Source: Gracilariopsis chorda
Lineage: Eukaryota; Rhodophyta; Florideophyceae; Gracilariales; Gracilariaceae
Direction: 5' to 3'
DNA: 64,000 nt
Assembly (NCBI GenBank): GCA_003194525.1
Contig: NBIV01000169.1
Span: forward strand, 62,001 to 126,000
Part shown: one piece after another, positions 51,969 to 61,800 of the stretch
Layout of the letters: every line of letters starts with the position of its first letter
Position numbering within the stretch: position 1 is the first letter of the stretch
Notes under the pieces: generated by a model
Told to the model about the DNA's origin: nothing
Database searches by the model: none
What the model saw: the letters and a program-made list of their open reading frames with translations, nothing else
Position numbers and translations under genes: made by a program

Positions 51969-52901
51969 CTAAGGGCCTGGTTGTACACTTCCTGGTAGCT
52001 GAACGCCTGTCATTCGATTTCCAAGTTGACTTCCAGAATGTGCACAGTTGCCTCGCTGATTGTCTGAAAGTTCATGAACGTTTTCTGGACACCCTAGTGA
52101 AAATTCGCCATTGTCTTTCTCCATGCAAGCATGGAGTGTGACAAAATCCTTACTCATAGTGCCTTTCCCGCGCTGCAATCTTTCGAACTGTACATCCAGA
52201 GGGAAAGAATACGATGTTATACGAGTAAGAAGGAACCGAATCCCGGAAGCTGATAACAGATAAGCTGCCGAACCCCATCCAGGACCTGCTCGTTTTAGGT
52301 CACCATGCCAGATTTCCCGAAAATACTCACTTGTCGGTTGAACTCGAAGGAAGATGAAATGCCAGGGCATGTTATCTCTCACTGCAGAGCCAATATATGC
52401 GTCCTGTATGATTCGGGGTAGACGTTTCAATAGTGATGTTGTCAAACGCACATCATCTTCTAGAACGATGATATTAGAATAGTTTCTGGAGAATGCATGA
52501 CGCCAGGCTCGTATGTGAGAGAAAGTGCAAGCCACTTCACCTGTCGAAACAACTGCTCTTGACGGGACACTTGTGATGGGGACGGGAGGGTTGACAAAAT
52601 CAATCTCGTCATACCGTGTAGCATAAAGCGGGGTCACTTCAATATTGTGTTCGGATGCCCATGCGTTTATATGACCCCAACGTTGTTCACAGTGTTGCAT
52701 GCCTATGACATAAATAGCGTCAAGTCTATACCTAGTAGATATCATTCCAGTATTAGATAGTTTATCCCCCATGCAGCAGGGCAGCATTTCCCATGGGAAC
52801 AACAACGCCATGATGACAGTCAGTTTACTGAGGAATCGTCTTTCGCATCGTATTTCTAGACTGTAACAGTCTACGGCAGCTGATGCTTCGGTCGGCTTCA
52901 T
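51969..52901 (-). CDS. Glycosyltransferase family 25 protein
   Basis: Single exon of 310 aa. The family transfers hexoses in bacterial lipopolysaccharide and in collagen-type glycoproteins. A hydrophobic stretch near residues 26-44 could be a signal anchor for the Golgi lumen. The GT25 core shows LDAIYVIGMQHCEQRW, STGEVACTFSHIRAWRHAF and the metal-binding acidic motif IIVLEDDV (E148, D149, D150), then GPGWGSAAYLLSASGIRFLL and FPLDVQFERL. The C-terminal 50 residues are Cys- and Gly-containing and less conserved. Acceptor substrate unknown; cell-wall or secreted glycoproteins are plausible in an alga. Confidence 0.85.
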   Translation of the reverse strand: MKPTEASAAVDCYSLEIRCERRFLSKLTVIMALLFPWEMLPCCMGDKLSNTGMISTRYRLDAIYVIGMQHCEQRWGHINAWASEHNIEVTPLYATRYDEIDFVNPPVPITSVPSRAVVSTGEVACTFSHIRAWRHAFSRNYSNIIVLEDDVRLTTSLLKRLPRIIQDAYIGSAVRDNMPWHFIFLRVQPTSEYFREIWHGDLKRAGPGWGSAAYLLSASGIRFLLTRITSYSFPLDVQFERLQRGKGTMSKDFVTLHACMEKDNGEFSLGCPENVHELSDNQRGNCAHSGSQLGNRMTGVQLPGSVQPGP

Positions 52902-53590
52902 ATTAATTCATCACGTGTCGAGGATAATTCGTGGAAGAGACCGTCTAATCTCACAATAGTCATTAACACAAAGCCCAGACCTGGCAAAAAGAGAATCAGA
53001 GAATATCATTAAACATCGGCATGTAAATAGAAATGCTTGGCCCAGGAAACTCTGGTTCATTTGCAGGGCAACGAGATCGAGCAGATCACATGGCAAAAGG
53101 GATATGTTTGAGAGAAGAGTCCACATCTGGGGGTAACATTACAATCATTCTGCAACATAAAGGATATCATCTTCTCTCTCAAACATACTATTATGTTCTT
53201 GCAGAAATACGTCCTCATGCGATGAAAGCGAGACGCTTCTGGGGCTATCTGAGCTCTTTGCTGCGACAAGTCTTGTATTATGTAGTACTGTCTCATCCTG
53301 AGGCGCTCAGGGCCTGGCTTGACCGTCAAGTGTCTTGACTGAAGACTTATTTGAACATTCGGAACCTTGATACCAACATAGATTTCGCTTCCATAAAGCA
53401 GAGACAACCCTTCGAGTTAGTATCAAGCCGCTCTTTCGAAATCAGTAATGCGGCGGGCAGCATACATACATACATATTTCGCTCCACAGCAAAATATAAA
53501 TCGAATGTAGAGAAAAGAACATGGTAGATATATAAAAGAATGAACAGCAGAAGTTTGCAAGCTTCTCGAGGTGGAGAATGCAACGACTCG

Positions 53591-53783
53591 GAAATACTTT
53601 ATTGAAGCTGATCCTCTGACAGGTCGATCGTCTCCCCTCCTTCTGTAGCTAACGCGTCACAGTTGTTGATAAAGCGAACAAATGGTCGCAAGTCGACCCA
53701 ACGGACGCAACGACGTAGATCCAAGCAATTCAAAATGCAGTGCACGGCACCTTGACCCCAGCGGTTGCGACGTCTGTTTCACC
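53591..53783. repeat. Dispersed direct repeat, copy 1 of 2
   Basis: Matches 56279-56471 in the same orientation with about a dozen substitutions and no obvious indel (roughly 94% identical by eye). Identity stops abruptly at both ends. One minus-strand frame reads protein-like in both copies (DLRRCVRWVDLRPFVRF), suggesting a relic of a coding mobile element of unknown family. It is a fossil fragment. Confidence 0.8.
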
Positions 53784-53959
53784 ATTGCCTTCTCCCAATG
53801 TTCAACGTCCTCCTTGAAACCTTTCACTTTTTCACGGCAGACCATATAGGATAAACCATGTAGAAGAAAAATTATGTCACGTTATCGCGATGATGAAACC
53901 TCACTCGGTCATAAAACGATAATAATTGCATACCAAATGCAGTCACAACATGATCAAGT

Positions 53960-54570
53960 TCTTGCAGCGCCTCTGGCCCCCTCTAGCAACAGATTATATT
54001 CCTTCTCATGAACAGACGCTTAAGCGCCGACAAATTTTTCTTCGGTAGAAAACATAGCTCCCTCCTTCGGAACCTCTGCTAGACTCAATCCATCGCAGCA
54101 CCTCCTGTGCCCTGTCGACGAACGTAAACAGTCCCAAAGAGCAACGTGCAAGTTTTCGCTGCGCCTCTGCGCATTCAGCCAGACTTCAATACGGGCCTTC
54201 TCGCAAGGCTGAAAATTGTCTCCGCAGGACATCACAGGGCCCTTGGTTCACATGAACAGACCCTGCAGCGCCACAACGCCTTCCTCGGAAGACAACAGAA
54301 CTCCCTCTCTCGGAGCCTCAGTTACACTAAATTTATCGCAGCTCGTCCCGTGCCCTGACGACGAATCGAAACACCCTCACAGGGTATAAACTAGTCTTCG
54401 CAGCGCCTCTGCGCCTTCGGCGACAGACCACCAGCCTTCTCACAAGGCCGAAACATACTACTTTTCGCAGGATTCACAGAGTCCCCTGATTCGCTTGAAC
54501 AGGCCCTGCAGTGTCACAACGCCTTCCTCGGCAGACAACGAAGCTCCACTCTCTCGGAACCTTACGTAAG
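53960..54570. repeat. Degenerate tandem repeat, period about 243 bp
   Basis: Landmarks recur at constant spacing: AACAGA at 54011, 54255 and (as AACAGG) 54498; CGCAGCGCCTCTGCGCC-type sequence, CCTTCTC-CAAGG-GAAA, and CTCTCGGA-CCT in each unit. About two and a half units are visible, strongly diverged. The period equals 81 codons, so an origin from a repeat-containing coding sequence is possible. It may be an extension of the same fossil as the neighbouring dispersed repeat. Confidence 0.6.
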
Positions 54571-54971
54571 CGACAGCCAGGAGGGCTTGGCGAGGACGAT
54601 ATCGTCCTCGATAACAGTTTCAGTTCTGCACGATGTCGTTGTTGATTGATATCAACATCAGTCGAACCCCACACGGGTACCTTTGGTACCGACGTTAGTC
54701 GACACAACGGCTTTAGAAAAGTCACGTCCTGCTCGAACTGATCACAAAGCTATATTAGAGTGCAGGATACCACGTGTACAACACCCTTCGAAATCTACCC
54801 AACGCCCCCGACACTGGGTTCCCGATTCGTGCTAAGGGTACGAAAGTAAGGGTTAGATATTCTCTAGAGACAGTGTCTGGTAGACTGTTGCGCACACTAT
54901 CCTTCGTTGTAAAGGGTTACCAGTTCCCAGCCAAATCATATCTGGCTCGGTGCAACGTCCTTACTCCCGCA

Positions 54972-55679
54972 ATGGAACAGCTGTCATCAAGTTCATGCTT
55001 CATCTCGGAACAACTTCTGTGGCGATCTCGTATATCTCGCGGCGGTGCGCCCTTGTTAGTTTCGAAGCACCCAACTCGCCGATTCACGATCATGCCCCGG
55101 GTGATGTGTTTGCACTCTGCTGCTGCAAGCCATATCTCTAGGGGCTTGACGGTTGAGGAATACCATGAGTTGATTGAGACTGGATTTTTGGACCATGTTC
55201 GTGGCGAGCTAATCGACGGCTTTTTCATTCAGATGCATCCTCAATCACCCCTTCACTCTGAGATCTTAGCGAACCTCAACCATCTACTGGCAAGGAACTT
55301 TCTCGACGTGGCAGTCATTAGGCCAGGTACTCCTATTTCTCTGCCGGACGGTAAGTCGGAACCGGAGCCAGATATAACTCTTTCTAGGCAAGGCGTTTAT
55401 GGCCATCCTGAACCAAGAGACATCTTTGTGGTGATGGAGGTGTCGAACTCCTCTTTGGATTTTGACAGCACGACCAAGCTGACTAAGTACGCCGCGAGCG
55501 GGATTCCAGAATACTGGATAATAGATGTCAATAAGCGTACTGTGCGCATCCTTCGCAATCCGCAAGGAAACCGTTTCATGTACGACGAGGTTTTCTTTAA
55601 AGGCCGCATCACATTAGCTGCCTTTCCAAAGAAAGAAATGGATATTGGTGACATCTTTCTAGGACTTCCTGCCTCTTAA
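54972..55679 (+). CDS. Uma2-family (DUF820) PD-(D/E)XK nuclease-like protein, bacterial type
   Basis: Single exon of 235 aa from the first ATG; the conserved domain starts around 55140. The family is abundant in cyanobacteria and some other bacteria and has a restriction-endonuclease fold. Motifs run in family order: GLTVEEYHELIETGFLD, RGELIDGFFIQMHPQSPLHSEI, SEPEPDITLSR, FVVMEVSNSSLDFDSTTKLTKYA, GIPEYWIIDV. The acidic and Lys positions of the presumed active site (EL, PD, MEVS, TKL) are kept. The first 45 residues are Ser/Arg-rich and could be an organelle transit peptide; a start at 55092 would drop them. It lies amid repeats and looks horizontally acquired. Activity is unproven. Confidence 0.85.
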   Translation: MEQLSSSSCFISEQLLWRSRISRGGAPLLVSKHPTRRFTIMPRVMCLHSAAASHISRGLTVEEYHELIETGFLDHVRGELIDGFFIQMHPQSPLHSEILANLNHLLARNFLDVAVIRPGTPISLPDGKSEPEPDITLSRQGVYGHPEPRDIFVVMEVSNSSLDFDSTTKLTKYAASGIPEYWIIDVNKRTVRILRNPQGNRFMYDEVFFKGRITLAAFPKKEMDIGDIFLGLPAS

Positions 55680-56278
55680 CGTGCTGGAATGCACTTGCAA
55701 CTTGCGACAACATCATGGTGTACTTAAAACGTACCTTTCCGGCACCGTATGGCAGCGTAGAACTTGCACCCGTCTTCTTTCGACGGGACGCGTATCGCGC
55801 TCATCAATTCCCTTTTGATAGTTGCTGCAAAGGCGCTCAACAAGTACATTAGCTTACCTCCGAGAACGCTTACTTTGTTCTGTTCATGGTACTCTTTTGC
55901 TTCCGAAGTGACTGCGAATCGGCCTCAAACTCACCTGCAGTTGGCATCTTTGCTCGACTTTCAATGGCATCCACAAACGCTTTCAACGTTTTCTGCCGTT
56001 CTTCACAACTCAGCTGCCGCTAGTGAACGGGTCGTCTCTGGTTGGGTTTCTTTTTCCCCTCTTCTTCTTCAATGAAGAGGTCCACAGCATTTCACCGTCG
56101 CTTCCACGTGCGACGCAACTGAGCCTCTCCCCCAGAGCTAGGCTTTTTGGTCACAGCATTCACGTCTCCGTGCACTAGAGCCTCATACCCGGTGCCAAGG
56201 TTTTCAATACATCCTCCACATCTGTTGCGCGATCGAGCAGCCTGTCATCACTAAGCGATGCTACCAGTGCAACGGCTG

Positions 56279-56471
56279 GGAAATACTTTGTTGAAGCTGA
56301 TCCTCTGACAGGTCGATCGTTGCCCCTCCTTCTGTAGCCAACGCGTCACAGTTGTTGAGAAAGCGAACAAATGGTCGCAAGTCGACCCAACGGACGCAAC
56401 GACGGAGATCCATGCAATTCAAAAAGCAGTACACAGCACCTTGACCCCAGCGGTTGCGATGTCTGTTTCAG
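56279..56471. repeat. Dispersed direct repeat, copy 2 of 2
   Basis: Second copy of the 193-bp segment at 53591-53783, same orientation, about 2.7 kb apart. Its flanks differ completely from copy 1, so it is not a simple tandem duplication of the locus. Family unknown; a degraded fragment. Confidence 0.8.
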
Positions 56472-56731
56472 AGAAGTTCTTTGACAAACGCTTTGTGCAC
56501 AGATACCGCAATGAGATATATGTGGGACCGTAGCAAAGAAGAAGGACGATGCCAACCTCCCCAGTCAGTGGAATGGTCACAGGAAGATGATCAGGTTTAC
56601 ATTTCACTGTAACTGGCTTTCTGCTACTTGAAGTATACATGGGCTTTAAACAAAGCGATAATATTCCACGAGGGCCTCACATGGTGTTTCTAGGGCTCCT
56701 GAACCAGTAGTGTCATAACTACTTTTACTAG

Positions 56732-57067
56732 TTGGACTTTACCGGATCTCATTTCGTATCCGTGGTAGAACGAACTAATAAAGTTCCCTCGAAGGGATGG
56801 ACGTTGAAACTTAATGGGTTGTCCTTGCAGCTGTCGCCGCTACAAAAACCCCGTGTTGAAGCAGAAAACGAGTATGATACCGAAAGCATATGCACGACCA
56901 CGGCTGTGCATATAGAATTATTTGATGAAGACAAACTGAAGATTCACCTTGCAAAGAGCACGAGATGGAGCAGTTCACCCAAAGAACTATGGTGTGTCAC
57001 TCGAAAGCATCGTATTCCCATCTTATCTAATAGAGATCCCATCGTAATTCAGTGCGTCCTGCATTGA
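56732..57067 (+). CDS. Possible exon or gene fragment, unknown
   Basis: Open for 111 codons with protein-like content (TTAVHIELFDEDKLKIHLAK, SSPKELWCVTRKHRIPIL) but no ATG near its 5' end. The frame begins directly after a pyrimidine-rich TTTTACTAG that could be a splice acceptor. Upstream sequence (56471-56530) also has a short protein-like run (KFFDKRFVHRYRNEIYVGP). It may be the last exon of an unrecognised gene or a relic; no family can be named. Confidence 0.25.
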   Translation: MDFTGSHFVSVVERTNKVPSKGWTLKLNGLSLQLSPLQKPRVEAENEYDTESICTTTAVHIELFDEDKLKIHLAKSTRWSSSPKELWCVTRKHRIPILSNRDPIVIQCVLH

Positions 57068-57302
57068 CGATTCCCTTGTCTGTTGGAGTGGAGGGAGCTT
57101 CCGCGCGAAATGCCGAAACAACAAGATTCACCACTTTCAAGCAAGCTTTGAGAGACGCGGAAATAAGCACGAACTAAGTATAGGAACAAAAACGTCATAC
57201 CCTTGGTATCGTTAATCCAGCAAGCACTCGCTGTGAAACAACCCGGTGTGACGATCACGAACACTACAGCCGAACTAACTTTCTAGAGCAACATTCGCAA
57301 GC

Positions 57303-57845
57303 TTATTTCCCACCAGCGTATCGTTTCGACGAGTAGAACCCACGATCAATTCGGCGGCTGTACTTCTTGTCCAATCCCTCCTCTACAATCCGTGCTCTGT
57401 CTCGCTGTGTTCTCGGAGCAAATTCCATGTCTGGCGGAGCCACCGGTTCACCATCTCGCAAAGTGCCGTATTCCATACCATTAATCGAGAGCATATCCGT
57501 TTCCACATTAATTCGTGCCTTTTCATCCCGTATCACTTTTCCATTTACAAGCACGCGGCCGGTTCGAATCAATAATCCACATGTTTCAAAGGAGGCCACA
57601 TTCAGCTTTGAAAGAGCTTTTACGAGGATTACTTTCTTCTTTAACGGCGCAGTTTCGCTCCTGGAGAACGGCTTTTCGCGCTTCGGTCGTTCGTCCTCAT
57701 AACTGAAACGGCGACCTTCACGATAAGAATCAAGTGATCGCGCCGTTGGTACCAGACGTGATGGAAACCTTCGCTTAGACAGCGGGCATGTGCTACGATT
57801 TGCCTGTAAACCAGTGGGGAGGGGCACTGTTACGAATGCGTTCAT
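57303..57845 (-). CDS. S4 RNA-binding domain protein, probably organelle-targeted
   Basis: Single exon of 180 aa. The N-terminal 60 residues are rich in Ser, Arg and hydroxylated residues without a long hydrophobic segment, resembling a plastid or mitochondrial transit peptide. The S4 domain (about 70-130) reads KVILVKALSKLNVASFETCGLLIRTGRVLVNGKVIRDEKARIN and ends DMLSINGMEYG, similar to the S4 module at the front of RsuA/RluB-type pseudouridine synthases. No synthase domain follows; the tail is basic. It may bind rRNA or aid organelle ribosome function; this is inference. Confidence 0.75.
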   Translation of the reverse strand: MNAFVTVPLPTGLQANRSTCPLSKRRFPSRLVPTARSLDSYREGRRFSYEDERPKREKPFSRSETAPLKKKVILVKALSKLNVASFETCGLLIRTGRVLVNGKVIRDEKARINVETDMLSINGMEYGTLRDGEPVAPPDMEFAPRTQRDRARIVEEGLDKKYSRRIDRGFYSSKRYAGGK

Positions 57846-58804
57846 TCCGTCAAGTTGCAGTTCGGTGATTCAAGGAGCAGTGTTGGCAATAAGGAAAGCA
57901 AGGTATGTTACAGATCAAAGCAGATAACGCAGCTGTGTATTGCGCTCCACTTTTGTACCCCCTATGTCACGAGAACACTTGGTGCAAGCGTTCGCGCCGC
58001 AATCGTCGATCGTTGGTGAAAGAATTCACAAAGCGGCAGACTTCACTTCGCTTTGGTTAGATACGGGCTACGAAAATATACCTCCCGAACGAATACTATT
58101 GCAGCATCCGTAGCTTTGAACAAATGTCAAACTCGCTGATACAGTCGCGTTCGTCGCTGGAAGAATAATATTGCCAAGGGCACGTTCGAGGGCGGGTTCG
58201 GGACCTCGGAATGATACCAGAAGCCCGCAGTTGTGTGGATCACACCAGCTAAAGAGGATCAATAATTTACACACCTGGTATCTGAGAAGATATTTGGTGA
58301 GATTAGATTATCCGAAGAACACGTGTGTGAGCGGTACGCTTTCAAAAGTTTACCCTTTTTCCATTGAATTCTACTTCGACACGACGCATGGATCTCTTCG
58401 TAACGCGACGGTCGTCGTACTGTGTAGATCCCTGGCAGGGATCAACCCACGAATGGGATGCCAGTCTTTACAATGGCAAGAGGGAAGGATAGAATGCTAC
58501 CCGGTAGATATCTGTAGCCGAACGCACTCGAAACATGAAGCGGTCTTCCCAAATCAGGCCTTTTAACTTGTGACTTGAACAGCTTTCTTGGTGCTGTACA
58601 AACGAAATCTAACCAGAAACTTGCGACGAACTGGGTATGTTTCGACGCTAAGAATCGGCGTCATAGTTCCGTGTGCTATATTCCAATGCTCATAACCGGG
58701 ATTCAATAGTTTCCAGACTCTGATCTTTTGAAACGTTTCCTGAACTGTTTTGAGGCAACAGAAACACGTAATCCTCTCTTCTAAGCATAGAACTGAAGTC
58801 TATC
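57846..58804. other. Divergent spacer between S4 and POLR1A genes
   Basis: Both flanking genes start here, so it holds two promoters. A 131-codon plus-strand frame (58171-58566) has protein-like content (KVYPFSIEFYFDTTHGSLRN) but no ATG and no known motif. It is not called as a gene. Confidence 0.4.
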
Positions 58805-61800
58805 ATGGATGAGAACACAAGGTGCGTGCGTTCCATGGACGTTGCCCATGCCGTCCACAAGTTTTCCTTTCGCTTCCTCACAGAGCAGGAGGCTTTGGGT
58901 CTTAGCGTGCGGCGCATAACTTCGACTCTAGCTTTTGACGAGCTAGGTCGTCCTGTTCCTCATGGATTGTATGATCCGGTTCTGGGGCCCACCTCATTTG
59001 AAGATGGATTATGCATCACTTGTGGTCTAGGTTACTCTTCGTGTCCAGGCCATTTCGGTCACATTGAATTACCGATCCCTTTACCCAACCCCTTAGTGTC
59101 CACTCTTGTCACGAACCTCCTGCGAGCATCATGCTGGAATTGCCACTGTTTGCGCCTTACAGAGAGTGATCTCTGTCTTCACTACGCCAGACTTCTCTTC
59201 GAAGATGCTGGTCTGCCCCACTGCGGGTTTGCTGTGGAGGCCTATCGTTCTTTGCGGAAAAAGGTTTCATCGAAAATTGGAAAGCTGAAACCGAGTGCCA
59301 CTGAGGCGCGCGAATTCGACCTAAGAGCGAACTCTAACTCGGTTATCAGTAACTGGAAAGCTTTCTTAAATGGCATGCCAGATCCTCTACCGCAGTATTT
59401 GGAAGGTCTTGATACTCGCGATACCGAAGCGATTGAGCGTAGCATGTTAAGGGCTGCGAAGAACACATGGAAGCGGGCTAAAGACTCCAAGAATCTTTCT
59501 CGACAGCGCTCTAAAGGTTGGAAGGCCACGGAAAAGGCCATTCTACAGTCTTCAACAAAAAACACTTGTACCAGCTGCTCTGCTGAACCAATAGTAATCA
59601 GACGAACCAATCGCGGTCATTTGTTCATACAACGGCGAAAGCCGAATCATGACCTTTTGCTATCACCAAGTGATGTTGAAGCACACATCAGGGGTTTATG
59701 GGATGCGCATTCAGAGTTGTTTGAATTGCTTTATGGTTTAAGAGGAAGGGATGTTGCGCCTAATGAAAAATCGCCTGGGCATATGCGCCTGTTTGTCCGG
59801 GTAGTTTTGGTACCTCCTTCTAGATTTCGCCCGACTTCCATTGTCGGAGACATGTCGTATGCAGCAGAACATCCTCAGAATATCTTCTTTCAGCGAATCC
59901 TGGCCAACACCAAAGTCATCATGGAAGCACAAGGACGCGGGCTCAGAGATGAGGACGACCTTAGCGTCTCTGAGGATTCTGATGATGAAAAAGACGAGCA
60001 ACCCGAGAAACCGAAACCGACGAAAATCGATCTTGCGCAGGCTGTCAGTCGTATCCAAGATACTTTAGCTTCCCTTTATGACAATGATGGGCTTGGACCC
60101 GAGAAAACAACTGGCATAAAGCAGCAACTGGAAACGAAGCAGGGCCTGTTTCGTCAGCACATGATGGGAAAAAGAGTAGACTACAGCTGTAGATCTGTTA
60201 TCGGTCCGGATGTCTTCCTAGACACTAACGAGATTGGGATCCCGCTCAGTTTTGCGAAACGACTCACAATTCCGGAGCCTGTTATTCCTAGCAATCTGGA
60301 GAGTATGAAGCAAGCGGTACTAAACGGTCCAGAGGTGTATCCCGGGGCTATGGCAGTGGAAGACTGGACAGCGAGCGGTGAAAGGCGTATAGTTAGAATC
60401 AGTCCATCTGTCCCTCGAATGCGCAAGTCACAAGCAAGCCTACTTATTCAGAATCGTGTAACGAATGGGGTGAAGAGAAAGCGTGCACCCACTTCCTATC
60501 TCAACCAAGCCGATAACGTGGGTAGTACATTGCAAGGGGGCGCCAGGCTGCCGAAGGTGGTTCACAGACATTTGAAGACTGGAGATATTGTGCTATTCAA
60601 TAGACAACCGACGCTTCATAGAGTTTCGATAATGGCCCACAAAGTTCGCGTTCTACCGGGAGATCGCACCATCAGGTTCCACTATGCCAATTGCGGATCA
60701 TATAACGCTGATTTCGACGGAGATGAAATGAATGTGCATGTTCCCCAGGACTATATTTCTCGAGCTGAAGCTGAAGAGTTATTGTTAAGTAGTAGACACT
60801 ATATTGTACCGACTTCAGGGGCTCCCATTCGAGGGCTTATCCAGGATCATATTGTGGCTGCTACTTTGCTCAGTAATCGGGACACGTTCATGGATCGACA
60901 AACATTCACGCAGCTCCTGTACTCGGCTACAGAACGGCTCATGCTGCGACCTGAGCGACATGACAAAACTTACGATATTGATGAACCAGCTATTCTCAAG
61001 CCACGCCCCTTGTGGACTGGAAAGCAATTGATCTCTGCTGTGCTTTCTATCATACGAAACGGCAGACAGGGCTTTAACCTGGAGGCCAAAACAAAAGCAC
61101 AAGCCAACATCGTTGGCAATGAAGAATCGAACATCGTCATTCGAGATGGATATCTTCTGCAAGGCATTGTTGACAAAAGCTCATTAGGGTCTTCAACTTT
61201 TGGGATTGTACATGCGGTGCAGGAGGTTTACGGATGTGATGCGTCAGAAGATTTGCTCAGCTGTATGAGCCGCCTTTGCTTGCATTTTCTTCGAATTTAT
61301 GGGCATTCAACGGGCATTGCCGATCTCGTACTTCAGAAGGAAGGAGATCAAGAGCGACTGAAAATCTTGCATCGGTCTTTGGATCGAGTAGCTGTGAGTG
61401 CTACGAATACAGTTTATACTGCCATGAACAGAAGAGCAGATATGAAAGAGAAGCTCGCGAAGAACCTTACGCAAGCACAATTGCTTGTATGTGAAATGAT
61501 TCGAAAAGATGGTTTGGAAGCGGAGGATAGACTTGATGCAGCTATGAAATCGGGTTTAAACAACGTTTCATCGAGTATCTTCAAGGCTTGCGTTCCAGGA
61601 ACACTAACAAAACCGTTTCCGAAGAATGGCTTTATGCTTATGACTAGCACGGGCGCAAAAGGGGGACCCGTGAATGCAGCTCAGATTTCATGTCTGTTGG
61701 GTCAAACAAGTTTAGAGGGAAAGCGTGTTCCTAGAATGGGAGGAAGAGGGGCAACGTTGCCTTGCTTCGAGCCATATGAAGCTTCTCCGCTGGCGGGTGG

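Larger units (their letters stand above)
52902..54971. other. Repeat-rich gene-poor region
   Basis: About 2 kb without a recognised gene. Contains a 193-bp segment duplicated at 56.3 kb, a degenerate tandem array with a period of about 243 bp, a GGTACC near-palindrome (54676-54690) and an AAGGGTTACC motif (54912-54921). The Uma2 frame is open upstream to 54774 without an ATG. Confidence 0.6.
55680..57302. other. Repeat-bearing spacer between the Uma2 and S4 genes
   Basis: Holds the second copy of the dispersed repeat (56279-56471). Adjacent minus-strand sequence (about 56180-56300) also reads protein-like over 40 codons (FPAVALVASLSDDRLLDRA), suggesting that the fossil extends beyond the duplicated part. 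An uncertain plus-strand frame lies at 56732-57067. Confidence 0.5.

Noticed and set aside
51905-52141. 78-codon plus-strand frame downstream of RRP43
   Set aside because: Antisense to the GT25 coding sequence, without motif.
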